Shown in pieces: positions 1 through 11,535 of a DNA stretch of 64,000 nt; positions within the stretch are counted from its first letter, which is position 1; each line of letters starts with the position of its first letter. The notes under the pieces were generated by a model, which was given only the letters and a program-made list of their open reading frames with translations, had not been told where the DNA came from and ran no database searches. The translations under genes were made by a program, and so were the position numbers. The DNA is from Rotaria macrura (lineage: Eukaryota > Rotifera > Eurotatoria > Philodinida > Philodinidae). The stretch lies in NCBI GenBank assembly GCA_900239685.1, contig OENT01000194.1, forward strand, positions 1-64,000, given 5' to 3'.

Positions 1-152
1 ACTCATTCCTTGTTGACACTGAAACTGCGATGATGAACACCAGAAGATTACTAATGGAAATTATGATAAAAGAAATATGCTTCGTTTTTGTTACATTAAT
101 CAGTTTATTTCGAACGATTATTCAAAGCGAATTTTGTTTCTTTTGAAAAGTG

Positions 153-811
153 TTATTCTGGGGGCGGAACATTTTCCTCGAACTTGTTCATAAAATTACC
201 GGCCGGGCCATATTGAGCCACGACGACTGCTTGTCTGCCGTTGTTGCTGAAAGCTACTCCTAAACCTAAACGTGTTGAATTCTTCCAAATGACCTGAGTG
301 AAATGACCAGTTGCCATCGAAAATCCAGGATTATCGAAATCATAGTCTTTGATTTCATTATACCAACTTTCGGTAGCTTTCATACCTGAGAATGTAAAAG
401 TTATTTTTTGAAAGAGTAGCCTTTTGAACTTACCAAGAGGTGCACTTGCCAACGAGTTCGACCTACTCATCGAATACAAGTTTTCACCGAGACCAACACG
501 ATTTGAACTGTGCTCAAATTTATTATTTGCCGCCAAATAATCAGCATAAGCTTGGGCTTTGCCAGTAATCTCCTCATCGAGTACCATCGGAGGAACACCA
601 TGACGAGCTCGGAATTCATTGTGACTCTCTAAAGCTTCCTGTTCCCATTGACTCGGCCCATTATCACTTTTTGGCGAACATTCCTCTAGTATGAGCATAG
701 ATCAAAACAGTGATGTTTTTTCCTCAAGTTCCAATACTTACGATTGAGTTCGGGACATTCTGTTCCACAATCATTATCATTATCATATTCATATTCTTCA
801 TTGAAGCTCAT
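153..811 (-). CDS. CAP-superfamily protein, GAPR-1/GLIPR2-like (3 exons)
   Basis: Model: exons 811-742, 685-434 and 385-153, joined by two ~50 bp GT-AG introns in compatible phase, giving 184 aa. The CAP (SCP/PR-1) fold is shown by SHNEFRARHGVPPM near the start, the central GENLYS segment, and the two signatures GHFTQVIWKNST and VVVAQYGPAGN close to the C-terminus. Exon 1 codes an acidic stretch (EEYEYDNDNDCG) and no signal peptide, so a cytosolic or Golgi-peripheral protein like GAPR-1 is more likely than a secreted venom/PR-1 type; this is inferred from family knowledge. Intron 1 of the open frame (386-433) is translatable without stops, so an unspliced reading would wrongly add 16 residues. 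An AG precedes the ATG on the minus strand (AAATTAG), a possible leader-splice site. Exact biochemical role of the family is unsettled. Confidence 0.88.
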
Positions 812-3246
812 TATTTGTTCGATTCTCTATCAATATTCTAATTTTAGAAACGTTAAGTTTGGAAATGCTTATCTATTTAGTGTTATAAATCTTTGTCAAT
901 CACAAGTTCGATAAAAGATTTATAATCTTATTTGAATTGAAATTTATCCGAGACAAACTATAATTTTTATTGTAGTATTCCTATTTATTATGACCAAGAC
1001 ATCAAGTCACTGGAAACTGTCACAAGTTTGAAAGAAAACCTAAAGAGTGTTTGTCCGTCTGCCATAGCTTTAGCAGTAACTTCTTCTATTGGATCTGGCC
1101 ATATGGTTTGTTTTACATATCAATTAATTATTTTCTCAAAGTCCTTGTCACAAGCATTCTTTCTAATGCAAATTTGCAACACATATTTTTATGTTTCTGT
1201 GTTTAATAAAATTATCTAGTATGAATCATGTATCTTTGAAACTGAAAAATCTCAATCAAAAGTGAATTATTCCTACATAAATAACGCAAATTTAGCTGTA
1301 TTTATTTTTCTTTTCATTCGCAATAGTTACTAGAAGAATTATATATTTCTATTTAGGTTTTCTTATCTTGTGATATCCGAAAAAGGAAAATCATCTATAT
1401 ATAAATATTCATTTAATTCCATCTGGAATTTCTCTTACGTTTACTACTTTAATCGTATTATAATATGCAAATCATGATACAAGGTCTTATTTGTAGTGCT
1501 CTTTTAACCAATACATCAGGATAGGAGATATTATGCTCCTTTTGTATGAAAATCAAAATTAGGAAAAAGCACCATTGAGGGTCTATGCTGATTCTTAGCA
1601 TGTGATTTATTACATTTTCGACTTTTGCACTTTATTTTCAATGTTCCCTATACTGTAAGGATAGGGTCCAAAACCGTAATTCACTTGTACCTACCTGGCT
1701 ATCAGGAACAAGACTTTGAGACAAAGGACCACATCTGCGGTATAAAGAATGGGCGAATCCTCGGAAGGATCACGTGGAATAGCCACTTCTAATGACGGAG
1801 TCAGGTAAGGTAATAATCGGAGTTCCTCTATGTAACTTTGAGCCCACTATTGCTAAATTTCTGAGCCATATGATACGAGAGCTAGGTGAGACTCAGCCGC
1901 TTGCCTTTGAAAGATATTGAAGCTTCCCCATGACTGGATTTTGCAAGATTGTATTCTAATGGAAAGGAAGCTAAGATTCTTGCTCCCTCTCTCATCATGA
2001 ATCGAAATCATTGTTTAGTACTACTTCATTTCTTTCTTCGGGCTTTGCTTTGTGTGAATGTTTTTTGGTCATTTTTCTTCTCAAAATTCGCCGCCTCTAT
2101 TCAGCTTATCGACCCGGTACTTCTGAAATGTTTTTGTTCTCTGGCACTAACAGGGAACTTTCTTTCGTTTTCTCAAGTTAACATATGTGATTCATGTCAT
2201 TCTAGGGCTAAGTGAATTTATTTTTGATTCACGTTACGTGTAGAGTCACTTCATATCAAATATTCTCATATTTGTAAAAGACAACTATTAGAGACTGGAT
2301 TTTCCACCACATATTGACTATTCCGAACACCATAAGTGTATCCTTACGACAAATCAATTAATTCAGTGTGTAATAAATTATACTTGCCTTATGATCCACA
2401 AGGTGAAACGTAGCAGTATGTTAGAAGTAAAATTAAAATAAAAAAATGAATAAGATGTGCAATAAAATGGTCACCTTATATAAACTCACACAGGCAATCT
2501 ACGGCATGGGTTAATTCACACACAAACATGACGGGCATCTATATGATTACCAAAACCTTATGATTACATTTTTTTAGTAGCTAGACGGTGAAATAAAAGT
2601 ATTAAAAACATCACATGTTTAATCTGAGGTAGAAGAGAAAAGTTTCATGATTATGAATCAATGTTTAAAAATATCTTCATAGAATCTATTGACTTAAGCA
2701 CGGGATTTTTTCTGCTTTGGTGATACAATAGTATACAGTACGATTGTGGAATTGGAAGGCATTATAGTTTTAAAGGTGACTGGTCAGCGATGTTAGGCAT
2801 ACTTTCAATCACTAATGAAACTGTAATGGCCCAGTCAATTGACTAGCTTGTGACCACCCATGCTATGAGGGTGGGTGTAGTTGTGGGTGGATTTTGTGGA
2901 TGGGAATCGTGGTAATTCTGGCTGTAGAGGTGGTTAGAAGAGTGCGACTGTACGAACTCCATGGCGACACTCTCGTTGTCTCTAACTATCGGTAGCGTCG
3001 ATGTGTTTCATCGTAAATCATGTCGAGCTTTTTTCCCTCTACACCACATTTTTCTTTGCTTACTTTGTACGCCTTCTATATTGCGAGATGATTATTTCAT
3101 TACAATTATATTTTTCTTCTATTCGTTCGTTCCAATCTTTTTCTTACGGTCAGATGATTCATTGATTTTGATAGGACGTGGAAAACATAAATATGTACTT
3201 CTTTGAATAGATTTTTGATGATCTTAGATGTACAAAGAGGATAACA
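812..3246. other. intergenic stretch, no gene recognised
   Basis: AT-rich DNA with only short chance open frames. A segment around 1640-1960 is visibly richer in G+C than its surroundings but shows no coding pattern on either strand that I recognise. Around 2858-2912 there is a G/T-rich tract with TGTGGG-like units (see separate entry). Confidence 0.5.
2858..2912 (+). repeat. G/T-rich degenerate TGTGGG-like tract
   Basis: The + strand shows clustered units such as GGGTGGGTG, TTGTGGGTGG and TTTGTGGATGGG. Bdelloid telomeres have been reported to consist of TGTGGG-type hexamers (established knowledge, from memory), so this could be a worn interstitial telomere-like patch. It is short and imperfect, and a chance G/T-rich microsatellite is equally possible. 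Confidence 0.3.
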
Positions 3247-3345
3247 AAAGAAGGAGCCACCAACTCGTGCATTCAAGATTTTATTAATTGGTGACAGTTC
3301 AGCTGGAAAGATGAGTTTAATGTTCCGTTTCTCTGACATGTACTA
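3247..3345 (+). pseudogene. Rab-family GTPase fragment (P-loop exon relic)
   Basis: One frame reads RAFKILLIGDSSAGKMSL followed by MFRFSDMY and a stop. This matches the first beta strand, P-loop (GDSxxGKS/T) and start of the switch I region of Rab small GTPases. The Ser/Thr after the P-loop Lys, needed for magnesium binding, is Met here (GKM), and I see no following exon with the WDTAGQE motif in the next kilobase. I read it as a decayed exon from a partial gene copy. Upstream in the same frame there is a stop at about 3240. Confidence 0.6.
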
Positions 3346-6300
3346 AATAAGTTGCCAGACATACATAGCCTTTTTTATCGAATTAATTGAGGTTAACATT
3401 TAAAGCTCTTTGTGTATTCTCATAATATTTTTTCTCTGTGATTCTTTCTTCATCTATTATCTTGTAAGTTTTCTCCATAGTCGTTAGAAAGGAAAAATTT
3501 CAAAATAATCCAATATAGATTTTGTCAAGAACTTTGATTGATATATTTGTTAGCCACCTATACATAGTATAAATTCAGACCACTACTAGGCATTATTGAA
3601 GTGACATGGAAAGCAGTAATTCATGAGACTTGAATAAGTAAAAACTGACTTATGTTCAACTCGTTGAGTTCAGGATTACATTTTTGGAGAAAATACACTT
3701 CGATGTATAAAATGATATGGTTGTTTTTGAATTGATAAAGGACAATCAGTAATCTTTACCAAGGACAGATATTATTAGCTGAAGGAATATCCTTAACACC
3801 TATATGTTTTAGGCATATCGGCACGGCCAAGCGTTACGGAATTTCAGTTTTTGAGATTGAAGTCTTGGTAACGTCTTTGTAATATAAGCAAACTTTCGGA
3901 AATTTTTATCAGAAATAGAGCTTGTTTAGATCTATCACCATTAAAGATTTCATTCGTTTCTCTTCTACTGCAACAGAGTCAAATCATAAAAAGTAACCGT
4001 TACGGAATTTCAAAAAAATGTAATCTTTTTTGGAATGACTAGGAGAAAATCATTTTTATACGAAAGAACGAAGAATTCAAATGAATGTTGCATTCAAAAG
4101 TTTTTGAGCTGCTAAGAACCTGGTAGAATATCAGGTCGCTTCGGATCCACTTTTCCTTCATCAAATAAAAAAGCTTAAAATATCGCTCGTTACGGAATTT
4201 CATATTTTCTTTAATGTCTGCAGAGGAAAGTTTCATAGCTTACCATTTCAAATCATAAAGATAAAACTGGTCTGCTTTTCTGATACAAGAATACCATAAA
4301 AGCTGTCTTAGCTTTCCAATATATTAGTTTTATTCTTACAATAAAATCACATAAAACCTTTCGACTATTTTTCAGACAAAAATGAAATGTAAAAACGTAA
4401 AAGAACTATAAGTTTTGGATGAAATTCGTCGACGGAATTTTATTTTAACATGTGTGGGAAGAAAAATTGGGTTTTATATCACTCCTCTCGTAGTTTACAA
4501 CAAGTTTGATATTCTGTTGATAGCAAACTTCCGATTTTCGGAACGTTGTCTATCGCTTTCCAATTTTAAAACTTCCCCAGACGAGAGCGCTGATCCTTGG
4601 CCGTGCCCATATGTAATTAGATAAGTTAATTAACACGGCATGTTTTGCAATGATATTAACAACCAAAATTCCTAGCATGGAAAGTCGTATCGGCCCTGGC
4701 TCAAATAATTAATGTCATCTGATAGAATGCATTATATGGAGATACACACTCGCTTTGAACCGAACTTTACTTTAATATTATTAATATCCATGTCGTATGA
4801 TAAGAAACTGCGCTATGAAGATAGAAGATACTGGTTTTCTTTTTGTGTTTAATCATATATTTGCTGACCAATCCACCTGAAATATGTTTCAAATGTTCGG
4901 AGATTCTTCCGTCGAAAACTTTCAAATCCAAATGTCACATCAATTCGAAAAGCATTGCTCAGTTCATTTCTATCCGACTTTGTCTAGTATCATCGAGTTT
5001 TTCTTGATAACTCAGAAGCGTTTGGGACGCTGCTAGCATAGGGTACCAGTGTGTGGTTTGAGATGTAAGTGTGGATGTGGGTATGACTGAAGGTGGTCTT
5101 GGATGTTGATGTATAGAGGTTGGTGGCGGTTCTGGTGTTTTTTGGTGTCTACGTGGCCATGGGTGTGCATTGTAATGCATGAGTATGTTGAGGTTGTTGG
5201 TTTCAATGGATTCATACCCTTACACACAGCCTAATTGTAGTTCGCTAGGATTTGCAGATAGCTACTCCAATCCTAACCCTATTATCCGCATAATGTTTTA
5301 GAAAGGATACTAATATATACTTTATAATTAGTTTAGGAGGGTATCTCTATGTATCTTATGATTGCTTATATAGATACGCATTTGTCTGGCACTGGTACAC
5401 ATCTAATCATGACAAATGTTTTTTCATAGCATAACATATGGTAGTGCGTTCGAAAGTAATGGCCCACTTCTTTTTATCGGTTTTTGTGATCCTTAGCACT
5501 CTTTTGATATTAACTATGCTTAGCTCATCGGATAGAGAATCCATTGTTCTAGAAAACTATTAACTTCATTCTTCCATTCTTGTTGATGAGAGATTATAAA
5601 AACTAGCATGCACTCAATTTTCAACAACAACGTTCATAAAATTATTGAAACAGAGATATATCAGTCGTTCCATGATAACCCCAATTAAATTTGAGAAATG
5701 TGAAAAACTTCAGCGTCGAATTTCATGCTTATTAATGTATTTTTCAATACCTCCGAATAGATGCGTGGGAGAGAAAGTTTTGAATTAGAAAATAGGAGAA
5801 CACTAAAGAACTAATATTTCTAGATAGATCCATCCTATCTTGGTTGCTTTATTCGAAGCACCTTGAACGTTTCATCGTGTTCGAGCTAAAGTTTACGCCA
5901 TCTTATTTAGAATAAAATTCAGCATCAAATGTTCTAGAAACTACTATCGCAAGACAAACTGTAGTATTGAAAAATAAGACTAGAAGTTAGCTCGATACTT
6001 TTTCTCTGAAACAAGAGTGCAAGTCCCTTTTCAAGGCTGAAGAAATATAGGACACGAAATTCTGTATCGCCAATTGATGTAAAACACTTCACTTTTAGAA
6101 AATAAGGTTTCACAGTTTGAAAATTGAGTACCCAATAGGAAACTGCCGAATAGGATATTATCAAATCCAAATAATTCAAACAGGATTAGATGGATGAAAT
6201 CCAATAGTGTTTTGATAAGATCCAACTGAATCTGCGAATCGGACCAGTATTTATAGGTAATTATTATTGATTTCAACTTTTCATGAAGAAAAAAAGCTAG

Positions 6301-7775
6301 TTGAAAGATGAAGTTCGTAATTTTGTAGAACAACAAATTCTATACTGAATGAGCGTACTATATAATTTGAAAACGATTCCAAGTGCTTCAGAAACAGAAA
6401 ACAAAGAAGGGTAATTTATTGTTGAACATCCATTATATCACACCAAACGCATGAATGAAAGAGACATTTCCCATTGACCATTTAGTAACTAATAATACAA
6501 TGCCCGTTTACTATTAAAAGCTTTCATATTCGCCGATGGTCCGCCGCATACTTTCATGAGTATTTAGTTCCACTCATTAGTTCAATGTATTTAAGATTAA
6601 CTTCTTGAGTATTGTATACATAATCGTGTTGATTAACAGGAAGCGCCATTGCTTTTTGTTACTTATATAAAACCATAGTTATTTACGATTAAAAAAAAGT
6701 TATAAATTTTAATAAATATAAAAATACGACAAACAGATTTTAGGACATGGTAGATTTTTATAGCATCTCTGTTCCCGCATAATTTTACAAAACACTCACT
6801 TCGATAATACAAAAAAAAAAAGAAATCTGAGACTAAAACGTCAAATGACATTTTATTTTTGCCATCAAAATGGAAAATGACACTCTGTTTCTCTTAGCAA
6901 AATATTACAAAGTTTCTAAGATGTGAATTGTAGGAACAAGATTAAGAGAAAGAAATATTTTGTATGCACATGAAGTACATCTGGACTAATAAAAACATTA
7001 AGAAGTTCTACGTTCGCATACAATAAATAGAAATATATTTAAAAAATTTCGACAAGTATCAAATTGACAATGTTTTCATGAGTAAATTGTAAGATAGTCT
7101 CAAACGAATATTTTAAAGGTCTTCGACACTTTATCCTCATGGTGGACCCTTGCTGTTAAAAATACTGACAAGCATAGGATATAGTAAAATAGAGGGCGTT
7201 ATTGACTATTGACTGCGTCAGATTCAATTTAGTAATATTAACAAAACTGGAATTATAATTAAGTAAACGGTACAAGTAATTCAAAAATTGAGCAAAACTT
7301 TTCTTTTAATATTTTTACGTTCTTTGATAGAGTTCGTCGAGTCATACGAAATAGTCTATTTTTTAAAGCAATTGAAAAACCTGTTCCAGGATGAAATCTA
7401 CTTGAAAGAACAATCGATGCCCATGCACACCCTCACAGCAAATAAAAGGGACCATTGAAAACAACCAAGAATCATTGAAAATCAATAGATTCTATGGGTG
7501 ATTTTTGACTGATCTATGGTTTATTATTTTCCCTTGCCGTTTGCTCTTGTGGCTTTGGATTGACTTTGAATGTGTCTCAGTGACTTTTTGTCTGCTTGAA
7601 GAATTCTAATCAAGATGCTATTATTTATCATAAATTTGAATTTATTATAACGAAGTATTTATTATTTTATGTCATTCAATCAAAACAGTAGAAATACGAT
7701 AAAAAGCCTTTAATATAATTTTACGTAATGCAGCCTGAAATCATTATGAATCTCTATAGAAAATAAAAGAAGGTT
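3346..7775. other. intergenic stretch with one inverted-repeat element
   Basis: No gene is recognised. It contains the inverted-repeat element at 3814-4613 and a G/T-rich low-complexity stretch at about 5040-5210 whose complementary strand reads as Pro/His/Thr-rich low-complexity peptide; this is a composition artefact rather than a gene. Open frames near 5934-6336 and 6663-6851 lack recognisable motifs and are AT-driven. Confidence 0.5.
3814..4613. mobile_element. putative non-autonomous DNA element with short inverted termini
   Basis: The sequence CATATCGGCACGGCCAAG at 3814-3831 recurs as its inverted complement at 4596-4613 with one mismatch. Between them, CGTTACGGAATTTCA occurs three times in the same orientation (3832-3846, 3998-4012, 4188-4202), and a related GTCGACGGAATTTTA lies at about 4427. 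The flanking CATAT may be a short target duplication but is palindrome-like, so that is uncertain. No coding capacity is seen. The family cannot be assigned from this copy alone. Confidence 0.4.
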
Positions 7776-9723
7776 TTACGTTGCTGAAATAGCATAGTAA
7801 TTTTGATAATCAAATTTTCTGAGCAAAAGATCATAGGTCCACGTAAATCCAGGCCATATTGTAGTATTATTTCCTTTCGGATCTTGATACCATGAATGAC
7901 AACCACCTAATTGCCAGACAGTTTTCTTTAATTTCGATTGTATTTCTTCATTGAATTTGTCGCTAACATTTTGTTTCACTGCCAATGCTTGAACGCCATT
8001 CTCTTGCATATAGACTAATGCTTCCATAACATACTTCAGTTGTGCTTCGATCATGACCACTACAGAATTATGTCCAAGGCCCGTATTAGGACCGAGAAGA
8101 AGAAACAGATTGGGAAAATTTGGAATGGTAACACCACGATAAGCCTTGAAAAAAAGAGAAAAATATTTGCTAATTTATTTGCCTATTACGTTTGTCAGCA
8201 TATCAGAAATGGAACCGACACTGGCGATGAAACAAGGCTATCCTCCAAAAAAAAGTCGGTTCCATTGCTACAATATATAAAATATCATTCGATGTTTCTC
8301 ATCGTCAACGACTACATTTTCGAAGACAGGTTTTATAAAGTTATCCTTCACTTTCTTTCACATATACCAAAGGAAAACCTGTATTCTACGCATTGCTATT
8401 GATCACCTCTAACAAGTGATATACCTGCACGGTTTGTGACCATTGTTTCTCAAGTGGTTGGCCTTGAATGCCAAACATAGGAATAGGAAGTGAATGAACT
8501 TTAAAACCTGTGGACCATACAATAATATCAACTGGATACTCATCTCCATCATTAGTGACAATCGAACGTGATTTCACTTGACGTATTCGATTTGTAACTA
8601 GTGTAACATTAGGCTGTTGTAATGTCGAATACCAATCATTGCTTAACAATATTCGTTTACAGCCGAAATCTGACGTTGGAGACAATTTCTGGCGTAATTC
8701 TGGATCTTTGACTTGAAGGAGAAAGACATATCTGACTAGTTTTTGTGCAACAAAACGAATAGGCCATCGATAAACGAACGAGAAAACAGTAGATTCAAGT
8801 CTCCAATAGACACAAGCTCGAAGGAACTTTTGAATTTGTGGAACAGCGGTGAACAGATTCTTTTCGAATTGAGTCAGTGCTCGATTCTTTTGAGTCGTAA
8901 CCCAAGGTGGTGTTCGTTGAAAAACGTATAAATGTGAAACACCAAAATGTTTTTGTAATTGAGGTATGCATTGTATAGCACTTGAACCAGTACCGACAAC
9001 GGCAACGCGTTTGTCTTTAAAATTAATTTTATCATTCCATTCAGCCGTATGACACATTTCTCCTTCAAATGTTTCAAATCCTTCAATGTCTGTTGGGTAG
9101 GATGCATTCGATAGTAGACCATAGGCTCCGATAAGATGACGGCCATAGTAATATTTCTCATCTCCACTATTTTTGTTTACAGTAGTCACACGCCACAATA
9201 GTCGTTCGTCGAGCCAATCACATCGAGTAACTGTCGTATCAAATTGAATATACGAACGAATACCATATTTGTCTGTACATTTTTCTAAATAGTCGGCAAG
9301 CTCTGATTGACGACTATAATGATGGCTCCATTGTGGATTCATTTCAAATGAATACGAATATAGATTCGATGGAATATCGACTTGACAACCTGGATATCGA
9401 TTTGCATACCACGTGCCACCAACATGTGAATGACGTTCTAATACGACAAATTTATCCATGTCCATTTCTTTCAATTTAATACTCATTCCTATACCAGAAA
9501 AACCTGCACCGATAATGATTGCGTAAAGCTCATCGTCGTTATTACTTGTCCATTGTAATTTCGATCTTTTTTTAACATCTGTTCGACCGAATGAATTGAA
9601 AATAAGCCAATAAAAAAGATGGCCAACAAGACCGACTATTATCGAAATAGTCCACGTAAGGTAGCTAATCGTTATCAGTGTCAATAATTGCCATTTAGGC
9701 ATCAAATCGGTCGACGACATCAC
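7776..9723 (-). CDS. FAD-dependent monooxygenase, Baeyer-Villiger type (2 exons)
   Basis: Exon 1 is 9723-8425 and exon 2 is 8144-7776, joined in phase 0 across a 280 bp GT-AG intron; the product is 555 aa. Residues ~12-42 form one or two hydrophobic segments, suggesting a membrane anchor. A dinucleotide fold follows with GAGFSG (~72), then GGTWYANRYPGCQVD (~102), the Baeyer-Villiger fingerprint F-E-G-x3-H-x3-W (FEGEMCHTAEW, ~220), and the second, NADPH-side motif GTGSSA. Exon 2 opens AYRGVTIPNFPNLF and LGPNTGLGHNS, typical of the C-terminal half. The family inserts oxygen next to a ketone using FAD and NADPH; the substrate here cannot be inferred. Length is close to the usual ~540. An AG at 9737-9736 sits 12 nt before the ATG. 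ATG 9720 is an alternative start. This family is uncommon in animals and common in bacteria and fungi. Confidence 0.9.
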
Positions 9724-11150
9724 TCGTATAACTCACTGAAAACCAACTACATACACAATAATACACGCTACCTATGTAAAGAGGAACGATCAAAGTCGAT
9801 ACACAGATAAGTTATAAAGCCTACATAAATAAAAATAAATCACGTTGCATATTTTCTTTTTCGTTTCTTTCTTTTTTGCATATGCTATCTTTCCCCTGCA
9901 CAGACTCTTATCGCACATCATTTTCGCCAAACAAGTAACTGGTTAAGCATCATTATGAATGAAATAGTTCTACCGAATGCTTTACGAATTCGACTAAAAC
10001 ATCTTCTGATCGAAGAAACTTATCGTTTGTTGAGCTTAATCTCGACGCTTTATACTTTTAATGATCTATTTTTCTGATCATAAGACATTTTCGATCATGA
10101 GTGTTAATCTGCGCTGAGTGTTTGAATCGTTTCTATGTGACACCAGCCCACATCCGATTCGACGAAGTCATAGAATGTGATGAGTTTCTCGCCATTTATT
10201 ATTGACTTTTGTTGTTTTACGACAAAAACTAAAGCAAGAAATTTTCTATCCATGAACGATATCTATTGAGAAATACAAAAGCTGATAGAATTTTGTCCTA
10301 GGATCTAATTATATTGTTTTTCGGATATTGGCATTTTTCCCGATGATTTGTGCAATTATGTACAGGAGCTGACGCGGTGAACAGAGAAAAGCAATGAGGA
10401 TTCACTATACAGACAAGAAATATACATGCAAAGCGAGGCCTCTTTACTTAATAGAAAAGAAGTTGGTCGATTGAATGAATCTATATAATTAATGTTAAAG
10501 AATTGGAAGCATAAACGAAATGACCCGCACGTTTTCTACTATCATGATTATTAGACACCAGCAACTCAATCTGAAATCGGATAAGAAAAACTCAAAATTT
10601 ATTCTTGATAGCCAATCGGCTATCAGTTTGACAAAAATGTGGCTTCTCTGAAGAATCGAATATACTATTTTTTTTGTTCTAATCTTTCTATCTTGCAGTG
10701 GCAAATGTTGTATCGCACGTGTCCTGTAATTGACAACATGCTTTTTTTTCAAACATGATAAGCTGTATGCGCTTGTTGGCAGAATCACAATAGAGCAAAT
10801 ATCATCTAGACTATTAACTACATTCTTTGTCCTCTTTTAACATCCAGTCATAATCGTTGTTTTTTCAGTCATTCTATCCCTTCGTAGTAACAGAATTAAA
10901 AAAATATTCTTCTGATTGTGTTTCGCAATGACAAAATAGTTTTGAGATATCTCAGGAAAAGACAGGTGAAAGCAAATATTAATCGTGTTTGAACCATATG
11001 CACCATGGCTACAGTCATTAAACAAAAGCCTATTACTATTAAATATTTAAATCCATCCAAAAATATTGAGTGCATAACTTGTATGGCACTTGAATGAAAT
11101 GCAAAACAGTCTCCAATTAAAATGATTTGGATCTATTCCAATACAGCAAA
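9724..11150. other. intergenic stretch, no gene recognised
   Basis: Lies between the divergently placed monooxygenase (-) and the acyltransferase relic (+), so it would contain the promoters of both. AT-rich; open frames at 10495-10788 and 10837-11025 (-) show no motif and no codon pattern like the neighbours. Confidence 0.5.
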
Positions 11151-11401
11151 ATGTTCAAAGAATATTTCATGCTATCCGAACATTTACAAATGACTCTTTC
11201 GAATACACTGAATTATTTTCCTAAGCTAACTGATCGTGCTATAGAAGGTACGAAAGGCAGTTTCACGATGCATTTAACTATTGAAGGTATTCTCTATACT
11301 GAAGCAGAATGCATGACTCATACCTTACATTATTCTATACCACGTACACTTCCCGACGAAGAATTTGATTATGAACATATCAATACAAGTGATTTATCTG
11401 T
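11151..11401 (+). pseudogene. HXXXD (BAHD) acyltransferase relic, 5' part, cut by LINE
   Basis: From the ATG at 11151 the frame reads MFKEYFMLSEHLQMTLSNTL, then NYFPKLTDR, the pattern of the N-terminal part of BAHD-type acyltransferases (sLs..L..fP.LagR). It ends with HINTSDLSV at 11401, where a retrotransposon begins. The 13-15 bases up to 11401 recur at 17405-17419 after the element, and the reading frame resumes there in the same phase. The N-terminal ~20-40 residues usual for the family are not seen upstream, so the 5' end is missing or on an unrecognised exon. Confidence 0.7.
11387..11401 (+). repeat. target-site duplication, 5' copy
   Basis: AAGTGATTTATCTGT; identical to 17405-17419 on the other side of the LINE. 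In both places it reads in the frame S-D-L-S-V of the acyltransferase. Confidence 0.85.
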
Positions 11402-11535
11402 CACTTTTCACTTTTGCACGACAGCAGTAAGACGTATTCTCTTTCTCCTCGCTATATGTACGTATGCATATTGTATAGTACATCGTGTGTTATATCAATA
11501 ATTATTAATAAATAAAATATAAAAATAAAATACAT

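Noticed and set aside
425..440. AACTTACCAAGAG on the + strand resembles the end of the rotifer spliced leader as I remember it
   Set aside because: It is the complement of the CAP gene's exon 2 donor (CTCTTG|GTAAGTT); no spliced-leader RNA structure surrounds it.
4959..5227. Minus-strand frames rich in Pro/His/Thr
   Set aside because: They arise from a G/T-rich low-complexity tract on the + strand; two frames are open at once, with no motif.
8040..8402. 120-residue + strand frame across the monooxygenase intron
   Set aside because: Antisense to exon 2 and the intron; both splice sites and protein motifs support the minus-strand gene.
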